A stretch of 64,000 nucleotides of DNA from Rugalucina vietnamica. Its lineage: Eukaryota; Mollusca; Bivalvia; Lucinida; Lucinidae. The notes beneath the pieces were generated by a model. The model was not told where the DNA came from. It made no database searches and saw only the letters and a program-made list of their open reading frames with translations. The translations under genes and the position numbers were made by a program. The stretch lies in assembly GCA_964017185.1 (NCBI GenBank), contig OZ024874.1:52666856-52730855 (forward strand). Direction: 5' to 3'. Below are positions 33,044 to 43,346 of this stretch, in pieces. Position 1 is the first letter of the stretch, and the number at the start of each line of letters is the position of its first letter.

Positions 33044-34730
33044 CAGAGGACCATTGTTCCTGAGAACGCTCACCTGAAGTCTGATCTTGGAGTATTAAGT
33101 CATTATGAAATGACCTTGTCCTTGAATACTCACACACCTTTATTGACTTCATAAGTTGTCTGCATCTGTCAAGTTTCAGGTCTCAGGCTGCAATTATAAG
33201 TTTCCAAACCCAGTGATTTCTGAGAATACCATAATCTTAATTTTGATATTTAAATGACCTTGGGCCAAGGTCAAGAGGTGACATTAACCCAAATTAATCA
33301 CGCACCTTAATCTACTCCATAAGTTGTTTGCATCTACCACTTTTCAGGTCTCAGGCTGCAATAGTTTTCAAAAAATCCATAGTTTTCTCTTTTTCCCATG
33401 TAAAAGCCTATGTTTAAAAAAATTGACCTAGTCGTAAAATAGGTCAAGGTCATCTTATGGTCATCATTTGATCAAACTATGATGGGCTGTAGTCCCAAAT
33501 GCTACATACCAAGTTTCGTTAAAATCGGCCTGTTTGTTCTGGAGAAGAAGATTTTTAGTGTTTTTTACCATATATGGACATGGCGGCCATCTTGGTCATG
33601 TGACCCGGATTCCACAATCAAGCTTTCGTTCCCCCTTCCCATGGATGCTTCACATAAAATTTCACTTTAATTGGCCATGCGGTTTCAGAGAAGAAGATCT
33701 TTGAAAAGTGTGTATGGATGACAGACCGGCCAAGGTCAAGAGATGACCTTGACCTAAATTAATCACATACCTTCACTTCATCTCCCCATTAGTTGTTTGC
33801 ATCTACCACTTTTCAGGTCTCAGGCTGCAATAGTTTTAAAAAAATCCATAGCTTTCACTTTTTCCCATGTAAAAGCCTATGTTGCCAAAATTGACTTTCC
33901 TGTTAAATAGGTCAAGGTCACCCTAAGGTCACCATTTGATCAAACTATAATGGGCTGGAGTCCCAAATGCTACATACCAAGTTTCGTGAAAATCGGCCTG
34001 CCGGTTCTGGAGAAGAAGATTTTTGAGTGGTTTTTACCATATATGGGCGTGGCGACCATCTTGGTCATGTGATCCGAATTTCGCGACCAAACTTTCATCA
34101 TCCCTAACCATGGATGCTCCAAATAAAGTTTCATTTTGATTGGCCAAGCGGTTTCAGAGAAGAAGATCTTTGAAAAGTGTGTATGGATGACAGACCGGCC
34201 AAGGTCAAGGGATGACTTTGACCTAAATTAATCTCATACCTTCATCTAATCCATTAGTTGTTTGCATCTACCACTTTTCATGTCTCAGGCTACAATTGTT
34301 TTAAAAAAAAATCCATAGTTTTCACTTTTTCCCATGTAAAGGCCTATGTTGCCAAAATTAACCTTGCTGTAAAATAGGTCATGGTCATCCTAGGGTCATC
34401 ATTTGATCAAACTATGATGGGCTGGAGTCCCAAATGCTACATACCAAGTTTCATGAAAATCTGCCTGACGGTTCTGGAAAAGAAGATTTTTAAGTGGGTT
34501 TTTATCATATATGTGCGTGGCGGCCATCTTGGTCATGTGACCCGGATCTCGCGATCAAACTTTAGTTCCCTCTACCCATGGATGCTCCACATAAAATTTC
34601 ACTTTGATTGGCCAAGCGGTTTCAGAGAAGAGGATCTTTGAAATTGTGGACGGACAGACGAACGGACGGACGCCGGACCATGGCCATCCTATAAGCTCAC
34701 CTTGTGAGCCTTCGGCTCAGGTGAGCTAAA
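33044..34730 (+). mobile_element. HINE1 element, core type c
   Basis: The 5' end is AGAGGACCATTGTTCCTG then CGCTCACCTGA. Core units of about 470 bp share CTACCACTTTTCAGGTCTCA, AATAGGTCAAGGTCA, ATATGGGCGTGGCG and GGCCAAGCGGTTTCAGAG. A short ACGGACGG tract and the HINE1 3' hairpin follow (34694-34727). Confidence 0.82.
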
Positions 34731-35625
34731 AATGCGTGTGTTCGGGGTTCTCCCCATTGCCATCTTGGTCATGTGGCCCAAATTTCGCGATCAAATTTTC
34801 GTCCCCCTAACCATGGATGCTCCACATAAAATTTCACTGATTGGCCAAGCGGTTTCAGAGAAGAAGATCTTTGAAAAGTGTGTATGGATGACAGACCGGT
34901 CAAGGTCAAGAGATGACCTTGACCTAAATTAATAACATACCTTCATCTACTCCATTAGTTGTTTGTGTATCTACCACTTTTCAGGACTCAGGCTACAATA
35001 GTTGTAAAAAAATCCACAGTTTTCACGTTTTCCCATGTAAAAGCCTATGTTGCCAAAATTGACCTTGCCGTAAAATAGGTCAAGGTCATCCTAGGGTCAT
35101 CATTTGATCAAACTATGATGGGCTGGAGTCCCGAATGCTACATACCAAGTTTCGTGAAAATCGGCCTGCCGGTTCTGTAGAAGATGATTTTTGAGTGGTT
35201 TATACCATATTCACCATTTTTGCATTATCCACTGGTTCCCAGCTTTAGAAAAATCAATATTGGAAAAACAGGTAACCAGAACCCCCCTGACCTTTGAGGT
35301 CAGGGGGGTTCTGGTTACCTGTTTTTCCAATATTGATTTTTTGTAAGCAGGAAACCAGCCGATAATGCAAAAATGGTGAATATGGGCGTGGCGGCCATCT
35401 TGGTCATGTGACCCGGATCTCACGATCAAACTTTAGTTCCCCATACCCATGGATGCTCCACATAAAATTTCACTTTGATTGGCCAAGCGGTTTCAGAGAA
35501 GAGGATCTTTGAAATTGTGGACGGACAGACGGACGGACGCCGGATCATGGCCATCCTATAAGCTCACCTTGTGAGCCTTCGGCTCGGGTGAGCTAAAAAT
35601 GCGTGTGTTCGGGGTTCTCCCCATT
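34731..35625 (+). repeat. Tandem duplication of HINE1-c 3' half plus flank
   Basis: The flank GCGTGTGTTCGGGGTTCTCC that follows the HINE1 end at 34730 recurs after a second HINE1 3' end at about 35597. The segment between is one further core unit and a 3' end. It looks like an unequal-crossover duplication of about 870 bp. A hairpin MITE entered only the second copy. Confidence 0.7.
35211..35379. mobile_element. Hairpin MITE, 169 bp
   Basis: A near-perfect palindrome with ends TCACCATTTTTGCATTATC and apex CCCCCCTGACC-TTTGA-GGTCAGGGGGG. Sister HINE1-c units show the empty site (ACCATATATGGG), so the insertion added the hairpin with at most an AT duplication. Confidence 0.85.
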
Positions 35626-35639
35626 GGTTGGTAACATTC

Positions 35640-36540
35640 TTACCATTTGCACCAATTTCTTTACCAATGGTACCATTGGCATCTAAATTGGCACCAATGG
35701 CACACATCTTGTGAAGTCCTATCACGCCCTCTATTGGCACAGCCTTTTAAATTTGCATACAGGCGCATATGCTTCTTAAGTAGCGATGTCGGATCAAAGT
35801 CAGCGAATGATATATATCGCTTATAGGAATGCCAAATAGGAGCTGCATACTCGAGCTGAGGACGAACCAATGTTTTGTATGCAACTCCCTTTGTATGCCG
35901 AGGTGCAAGAGCCAAATTGCGCCGAAGAAAATCCAATGTCTTAGTTGCTTTACAAGAAATTTCAGAAACATGTTGACCCCATTACAAGTCGTCAGTGATA
36001 GTAAGTCCAAGGTATTTGGCGGATCAAACCTGTTCCAGATACAACTTTCTTTGTATGCCGGTGCAAGAGTCAAATTGCGCCGAAGAAAACCCAATGTCTT
36101 AGTTGCTTTACAAGAAATTTCAGAAGCATGTTGACCCCATTCCAAGTCGCCAGTGATAGTAAGTCCAAGTCATTTTGCGGATTGAACCTGTTCCAGCGTT
36201 TGTTGATGAATGTAGAGAGTAGTTGAAGTGTATTTGATTGCTAGGGTCACCCTCATTGAGTGACAATTGGCAACGTTGAATTTCATTTGCCAATCGACCT
36301 CCCATTGTGCAAGGCTATTCAGGTCATCTTGTAGAATCTGGCAATTAGTGAGTGAATTGATGTTCCTATGTAGAACGCAATCGTCTGCAAAAAAGACGAA
36401 CAGATGACCTGATATTGTCCGGAAGATCGTTAATGAATATTAAAAAAGGACCGGTCCCAAGACCGATCCTTGGGGGACTCCAGATAAGATCGGGACTGGA
36501 TCTGAGGCTAGGTCATCTAACACCACTTTTTGACGTATCC
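35640..36540 (-). pseudogene. LINE reverse transcriptase fragment, frameshifted
   Basis: Minus-strand translation in shifting frames gives SGVPQGSVLGPVLF, FADDCVL (the catalytic YADD-type box), LGLTITGDLEWGQHASEIS, TLGFLRRNL and RPQLEYAAPIW. This is a non-LTR retrotransposon RT from the fingers to the thumb. Frameshifts, an in-frame stop after LGPVLF and an internal duplication make it dead. Confidence 0.85.
35881..36200. repeat. 160-bp tandem duplication inside the LINE fragment
   Basis: Copies at 35881-36040 and 36041-36200 both carry CAAATTGCGCCGAAGAAAA, TTAGTTGCTTTACAAGAAAT and GTGATAGTAAGTCCAAG. They differ at several positions. Confidence 0.8.
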
Positions 36541-37212
36541 ATATACTGACTGTGGTATCTTACAATAAGGTATCAGGTGTGAGAGAATGAACTTCCTTGA
36601 AAATGTGGTGTAAATAGAATCCACACACTTGTAACCAATCTAGATCTCGTTTGTTCCGATATGCTTTATTCGCGTTGATGACGTTTCTAAAAACCTTTTG
36701 CAAACCGAACACGTTTCTATACGAAAAATCCTCTTCACAAGAATTTTAGGTCGTGTGGGTAAGCAGATAACGAAATTCCCACCTAAAGCCAGCGTGCTGC
36801 CATAACACAATGGTATGTCCAAAGTTTTTACTATTTTAAGAGATACTCAAACATTAAGTATTAAAACACACACGTCAAGTATATTTCTAAGCTCTTTTCA
36901 ATCAAGTACCAGTGCGAGTATTTAGGAAAAAATGTTTTAAAAGATCTTAAAGTGGTTCAATGATATTCAGTCTACTAAACGCTCTATTTCTTTACTGATC
37001 GTTTTAAAGCAGTTGTGTGTGTGTTTTGTCTGTTTGGCCTGTCTGCTTCTCTTTTGTGCTGATTAGATCCTAACCAGTGCATGAGCTAGTTACATTTTTC
37101 GTCTAAGTTATAGATCTATGATTTTATTGTCATTTTGTTTCCAGCCTGTGTTGTCTTATATGGAATCTTAAGTTGAATCGTTTCCTGGACATTCTACTTG
37201 ATACGAAAATCA
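36541..37212. other. No feature recognised
   Basis: There is an open stretch at 36660-36770 with a good donor (GTGG/GTAAGC), but no start codon or family match. Confidence 0.4.
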
Positions 37213-37490
37213 ATCATTACGAAAACTTCCCATGCAATATACAGAGAACCTTTTCAGCTGTAAAAATTGAAAATTTCGTTGGAAAAATTTGGATATTTTT
37301 AATATTTTAGCTCAAAACATACATTGTGGGTACACGTTAGAACCGCCTCGCCGAGGCAGTTCTAACGAGTACCCACTATGTATGTTTTGGATCAAAAATA
37401 AGAAAAATAGGTATACCCCCTCAAACCCCAGTTTTTCTATATAAAAGTGGGGTTCAAGGGGGTGTACATCACACGGACATGTTTTCGTGA
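37213..37490 (-). mobile_element. MITE-B copy, well preserved
   Basis: Both ends intact. Centre GTTAGAACCGCCTCGCCGAG then GCAGTTCTAACG. Confidence 0.88.
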
Positions 37491-38260
37491 TGGCTTTAAA
37501 TACTGGATTCAGTTTGCCAATTTGTAATACTCACCTCTGTAGACCGATGATAGCTGTTTCCACGTTATTTCACTGTGAATAATAGATGAAAGTAATTATA
37601 GTTCCATTTATATCGTCCTGCTTTTTCATAACCAGGGCCATTCGCAACTGTGAATGTTGTGGTGGCTCATGAATGAATTGCCTATCTGCCACATAAAACG
37701 TAATACTGAAATGCAAATTACAAACAACTCATCTTTACACGTCTTTCTTTACGTATGTATTTCGCCTTGATAAAAGTTGCCTTGGGGCCTAAATTTATTG
37801 TTTGAATAATAAAAAATGCACCTACATGCAGATCATCACGAGCACACTACAACCTACAACATAATTGACATATATAGACTTGAGGACGTACATACTGATA
37901 ATTTATTATCTCAAGATGTTCTATAAAAAGTCGGCTCCAAACAAGCCGTCTTTATATGATCTGATATGAAAATGGACGCATCCTCTGCGAAAAGCAATTA
38001 CACCCCTAAAGTTTAATAAACAAAACAAACGTGTAGCGAAAATGTTCATCAAATAATGCCATTAAAACATCATTACGTGATCTACTGTGAATGAAACACT
38101 TATGTTTACATGCGATAAATCACATTTCACGATTGTCGTCTTCCCTTCTTTATACGCAACGAAAACGCGCTCAGATGAAACAGAAGCTGTTATAAAACGT
38201 CCAGGAAGTGAAACAATCCCGAAAATCCCGGTAGAGGTGGAAGAGGAAATCCTTCAAAAT
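37491..38260. other. No feature recognised
   Basis: A frame from 38087 reads KRPGSETIPKIPVEVEEE before entering the hAT-like MITE. Composition is protein-like but no family is recognised. Confidence 0.4.
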
Positions 38261-38451
38261 ACAGTGGCGGATTTAGAGGGGACTCGGGCGCTTGAAACCC
38301 CCCTCCCAATCCCCCCCCCCCACACACACACACACTCAGTGACCAAATTTCAGTTTCATGGAAAATTATGAAAACATCAGGTAAACCATTGAAAACGAAC
38401 CCCTCTTGATGGATTTATATCCTCTTCCAGAAATCCTGGATCCGCCCCTGA
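38261..38451. mobile_element. hAT-type MITE candidate
   Basis: Left CAGTGGCGGATTTAGAGGGG and inverted right CAGGGGCGGATCCAGGAT are typical hAT-like ends. It contains a CCCCCC/CACACA low-complexity stretch. An exact 8-bp TSD is not visible. Confidence 0.55.
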
Positions 38452-39304
38452 AATATTAACTTAATGAGTAGTGACTGAACATATACATGTATGCACCCAT
38501 GGCGGCTCATGTGCACGTACGCTTGTTTTCTGTTTAACAAATAAGAGATTCTTCCGTTATAGCTAGTATGATATCCAAAGTCAATGGGATTGCTTGCCAG
38601 ACAACTGATGATATCGTCAATTTCGTGCATGACAGTTGACAGTCATGTAACATGTAACTAGATTTTATGTTCCTTTTCTTGGTGTGTAACGGGCCATATG
38701 TGTAAGTAAGCATGATATACATGTACGTTAATGCAGCGAGAAAAAAATAATACCATTCTTTGAATCCCAAAATGGTAAATAGATAAAAAGAAGGTCCAAA
38801 GAGTGCCATTGGGAGAAGAGTGCCATTGGGAGACGGATTTAGATATTTTAAAACGCAGCAATTATTAAAATCCCACCATGCGCTTAAGTTATAGGTAATC
38901 AACTGATTTTTGCATGAAGTGCAGTGTTTTGTAAATTACACCACACTTTCAGTGATCTTTCATCATAACCTCACGAGCCGCAACGAACTGATCTCAAAGA
39001 CTGGGATCAGTTTGTGACAAGAGTGCAGCTTATCTAAGTCTTTGTCTTCATTGTATGGAAAAGTTAGACTTTGTTGTGTCATGACCCTCATGAATGGTAC
39101 ATGTGCGATGAAGACAAAAAACAGATATATTTAAATGAGATGCTCATTGATTGGTCTAAAAAAAGTGTGGATTAACTCAATGTACACAAAAAATTATACA
39201 ATGTGATTTAATTTTCGTTTAATCTGATTTAATCACAGTTTTGACTCCATAACCTCTGTACTACGCCTATAGTGTTAACTGACTGAAAGTTAAAGTAACA
39301 TAAA

Positions 39305-39754
39305 TAAGTCCTGGAATATGGAAGCTCTGTGTGGGATCCTCATACTAAATGCCTCCAGGAGGAATTGGAGAAGGTACAGAATCGTGCCGCTAGATTTGTA
39401 ACTAGGAATTATACTTTCGAGGAAGGTAGTATGACTGGCATTCGGCTTGAACAACTCAAATGGGAATCTCTCAAGAAAAGGAGGACGGATAATCGACTTA
39501 TATTACTATACAAAGGTCTGAAGGGTAAAGCCAGAATACCTACAGATGACCTTATCCCAAAGACTAGGCGTTGTAGAAATAGCCACTCCAAGGCATTTCA
39601 GCTTCCATCTGCTGGTACAGAGGCCTATAAATGTAATTTCTTTCCCCAGACTATCAGGGACTGGAATGACCTCCCTGACTCTCTGTTTTCTACTGCTGAA
39701 ATGTCAGATGATTGTGTGTCCAAGTTCGCTTCACTCGTGCGTTCAAGGGACTAA
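39305..39754 (+). pseudogene. LINE reverse transcriptase C-terminal fragment
   Basis: The frame opens mid-protein at VLEYGSSVWDPHTK, continues EKVQNRAARFVTRNY, LKWESLKKRRTDNRLILLYK and FFPQTIRDWNDLP, and ends at a natural TAA. It is a 5'-truncated non-LTR retrotransposon tail of a family different from the 36-kb one. The frame is intact, suggesting a younger insertion. Confidence 0.85.
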
Positions 39755-39829
39755 TTTCTCCCCCATCCGAACCCCCTGGTGAAATAATGTCATTTGGCAT
39801 GTCACCAGTAAACTATTCAGATTCAGATA

Positions 39830-40060
39830 TGAGCCGCCTCATGGGAAAACCAACAATTTGCATAGGCGAAAAGGCGCAGATCAGCCTCGCGGTAACCGCG
39901 AAGCTGATCAGCGCCTTTGTTTTCGCTACACGGATAGTACAATCCCTCTACTTCCTAAATACGAATTTTCATGCTTCTAACTGTCTTCTGTGACTTACAG
40001 CCTGATTTGTGTCGCACCTGTTCAGAAGCCACATTGTTGGTTTTCCCACGAGGCGGCTCA
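39830..40060 (+). mobile_element. MITE-A copy
   Basis: It lies directly after the LINE tail. The CCTCGCGG / CCGCGAAG stem has one mismatch. Flanks extend the inverted repeat to AGATATGAGCC / GGCTCATATCT. Confidence 0.88.
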
Positions 40061-40427
40061 TATCTTTCTATCTAAGAACTCACATTTGAGAGCATCTTAA
40101 ACCAAGTTTTCACTTTATGGTGCTTAGTGCAAATACAGGGGATATGTGCGCTGATTAGAACAATTTCATGATAGCACGAGAAAGAAGTAATGATCGACAT
40201 GTATTTGTTCAAAAGGCGTTGGTTATGTGCAGGTTAATTAGAACGAATATGATAAATCGGAAACGCCAGTACTATATTTTTAAGATTTTTTTTTTATCAA
40301 TTTTATGTCGCATTTCATTTTGTCTTCCTGATGACCAGGGGATATTATATATATGTACGCGTGTGAGTAATAAAACGAACAATGCAAAGCGGACATTGAT
40401 GAGGGTCTCAATGGGGTACCTCTGAAA

Positions 40428-40553
40428 TCGCTTATCAGTAAATTTTTTGGCAAAAAAATCGCCAATCAGTAAAAATTTAGCCAAAAATCGCTAATCAGTA
40501 AAATTTTGGCCAAAAAATCGCTATTCAGTAAAAAAATAGCAAAATCAGTGAAA
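40428..40553 (+). repeat. 31-bp tandem repeat
   Basis: Four imperfect units of AATCGCTAATCAGTAAAATT then TTGGCCAAAA. Confidence 0.75.
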
Positions 40554-41439
40554 ATGGCTTTAATGTGATGATGTTGAATTTTAAGATACAGGTTATTATC
40601 TTTTCTTTACCAATTAAAGGCATTCATAATGATTGTGTTCGTTCTGGTCATTATAAAAGTTACTTACAGACGATTCGGACTCATCATTTCCATTGAGGTT
40701 TATACATTTGTAAAACAGAAATCGATTGGACACTGTTACACAAATTTTGATTGGATGATGTGAAGGAATGGATTTCCCGTCGGGCTGAAAAATCTAATCA
40801 AATTCATTAACTATTGATTTTACGACCGGGAGTGTCTCTGATCCATTATTGCCGGTATAGTAAAGTGTAGAAACATAAATAATTACCATTTTCTTCACAC
40901 CAGGTGTATTTTAAAGCCATAAGATTGTTTTTAGGAAAAAAATCTGCGATTCTGTTGCAATTTCTACTTTCGGTTTTGAAGACTGGATCACATTTCTTCT
41001 TCTAAATAGCTCTGGGGTAGATAAAATCTTCTGTATGGTCAGTACATGACCAACACTCCAACCTTTTGACTTATCTCTGTGTAATTGGTCGACCAAGATG
41101 CTCGGTAGCTCAGTTTACTAGTGCTTCCATAGTATGCGAGAGTCCAGGGGTTGGGAGAGGTGGGGGGGATTGTTAGAAATACCCTAAACAGTGTGATCAG
41201 CATTTTGATATAATCCCCCCACCCTGTTTGCATATGTGAGGAATAACTCTTTCATATATCACTACAGCCACAAAGTTCTACAACATGGATATAGCAACAA
41301 CAGCATAGAACACTATTCCAAGCCATTTTGGTCCATAAAATACATATTCCTATAACCTTAGTCCACCCCTTTTCACAGCAGAATTAGCAGAAATGAGAAT
41401 TATAAAAAAAAAAACATTTCCTTTTTCTACAAAAACAGC
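40554..41439. other. ZUP1 upstream region, no feature recognised
   Basis: No promoter element can be called. A tRNA-like A-box word (CTCGGTAGCTCAGTTTACTA) lies at 41100. Confidence 0.4.
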
Positions 41440-41500
41440 ATTTTTCCTACGGTAATACTGAGAGCACTCTACCGCTGAGCTACAGAATCACTCAGTCAAC
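41440..41500 (-). other. tRNA-like 5' half
   Basis: The minus strand reads TTCTGTAGCTCAGCGGTAGA then GTGCTCTCAGTATTAC, an A-box half without a T-arm. Confidence 0.35.
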
Positions 41501-41621
41501 CTGCTACATTTTCCTCCTCCCTGAATCTGCCCCAAACCATGCTGGAACCAATGAGACAGTCCCTTTGCTACTGAGCATGGACACACACTTGCCACCAAAT
41601 GTCACAGGAAAAAGAATGTGG

Positions 41622-41698
41622 TCCGAACAGGACTCGAACCTAGGGTTAAAATTTATGCTTACAGTGCAAGCACTCTACCACTGAGCTACTGAGCCACA
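41622..41698 (-). other. tRNA-like fragment
   Basis: Reading the minus strand gives GTGGCTCAGTAGCTCAGTGG then TAGAG, and later GGTTCGAGTCC then TGTTCGGACCAC. The A- and B-box shapes and pairable ends are present. The anticodon loop is not normal and the arm spacing is off, so it is a tRNA-derived relic, not a gene. Confidence 0.5.
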
Positions 41699-42034
41699 TG
41701 GTTAATTATTTGTGTGACCCCCATCAAGACTCTCTGATAATGTCTGGCATTCATCCTGTACAATGTACTGTTGAAAGGAATATTGAATACATGTACTAAA
41801 TGTCATGAAAGAAGGATTCTCATTTTTGTCATAGAGCAGTAATCTAATTATTTGTTTGATATGGTGGTCATTACCGGTATATTTCAAAAGATTTTCATGA
41901 ACATGTATTTTCCTTGTGAAGAGCATAAGTTGTGAGTGCTCTATAGAGCCGTTTTAGTCACATAGTTATACAGCCCCACATAGTCCCCCAATAGCTCAAG
42001 TTTGAGCTTTCTTTTCATGCTTTTTCAGAACACT

Positions 42035-43346
42035 ATGGCAACTGGGGGTTCAGTGAGTGCTCTACTGGGAGAGAAATTTACTTGTTTGATATGTGGTCAA
42101 GAGGACCTGTCAGAGGCGGACATGAGATCTCACGTCTTGCTGGAGCATGTAGAGTGTAACGTTTGCTGTCCATTCTGTGATCTGTCGGGTATAACTAATG
42201 AGGAAATGAATACTCACATAAATTCTGTACATTGTGATGACCTCATGAGTCCCATTGAAGTGTGTAATGGTGAAACTGAGACAGAGACTCAGGATCAAGT
42301 GGGTAGAGAGGACCCTGATAAGTTCGCACTTCAACATGGTGGTGCCATACCTAAGACTAATGTAGGGACTAAAAGTGGTTTGAAACATTCCCAAAGTTTA
42401 GACAAAGCAAAAATATCTGATTCTCCGAAAAAGTCATCATGTATGAAAATGTCACAGTCAGAGTCTAATTTAGATAGAAGTAAATTACAGTTGACATTTC
42501 CGGTGATATTAAATCCTCATCCGTCAAGCTCAGTGCGTCAGTCACGGTCCTCAACAGCAATAAAATCATCAACTTCTTCACATTCACTAAGAACCTCATC
42601 ATCTGCTTCTGTGGTTAGACCTTCTACTTCATTTGATGCTTTCGAGTCTGAAACAGCGAGATTCGATGAGCTTAATAGAAGCCATGAAATGAATGGAAAT
42701 AATTCACCAGCTATAAGTACAAGCATGAGCAGTAGCTCGGGATTTCATGCGAGCATGAATAATAGTATTCAAGAAGAGGAAGCAATGGATGATGATGATA
42801 ATAATAATGAACCAACACAACCTAACAACAATACACCTCTTGTACCAGATATAAATGATAATATTCAAATGGATGTCAATTCAAATATTCCCGCTGAATT
42901 TTCATGCCCGCTTTGCCAGTTCATTACTTCCTCCGAAAATCTTATTCAGACTCATGTTAATATGGTACATGTTGATATTTTAAGCCCAGCAAAAGCTCTG
43001 AGTAGTACAGTTGGTCTACGACAAGGAACTATGGCTCAAGATAGCGGTAGTGATAATACAGTATCAGAAGTGACTGTTAATGGCATTGATTCACTAGAAG
43101 ATGAATATCCATGTCCAATTTGTCAGAGAATATTTTCGAACACCGGCGAGTTGAGTCTTCATGTGAATAACCAACATTCTAACATATTTAGTCCAGACAG
43201 GCCTGGTCCAAATGAAGCTTCAGGTTCGAATGAGGACTGGGGGTTGAGGGATGAGCTCCTGTGTCCTGTATGTGAACAGGTATTCTATGACAGAAACAAA
43301 CTACAGGCTCATGTGAACGGCCATTTTTCAGCTGAACAAACACCTG
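42035..43346 (+). CDS. ZUP1: ZUP1 exon with five C2H2 zinc fingers
   Basis: ATG at 42035 follows a good acceptor (CTTTTTCAG ending at 42028), so a non-coding 5' exon may lie upstream. An in-frame ATG at 42017 would fall in that intron. The donor is GTAAGT at 43347, phase 1. All five fingers sit in this single exon. Confidence 0.93.

Noticed and set aside
36640..36822. Possible coding exon with donor GTGG/GTAAGC
   Set aside because: No acceptor-frame partner, no start codon and no family similarity.
38087..38371. 94-codon frame with KRPGSETIPKIPVEVEEE
   Set aside because: Protein-like for a short stretch, but it runs into a MITE and a CCCCC/CACACA tract. No homologue recognised.
35640..39754. 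The two opposed LINE fragments as one twin-primed insertion
   Set aside because: They break near the same protein position, but the overlapping motif (LEYAAPIW versus LEYGSSVWD) is too different in sequence, and 2.8 kb of other DNA lies between.
41622..41698. Functional tRNA gene on the minus strand
   Set aside because: Box shapes exist, but the anticodon arm does not fold normally.
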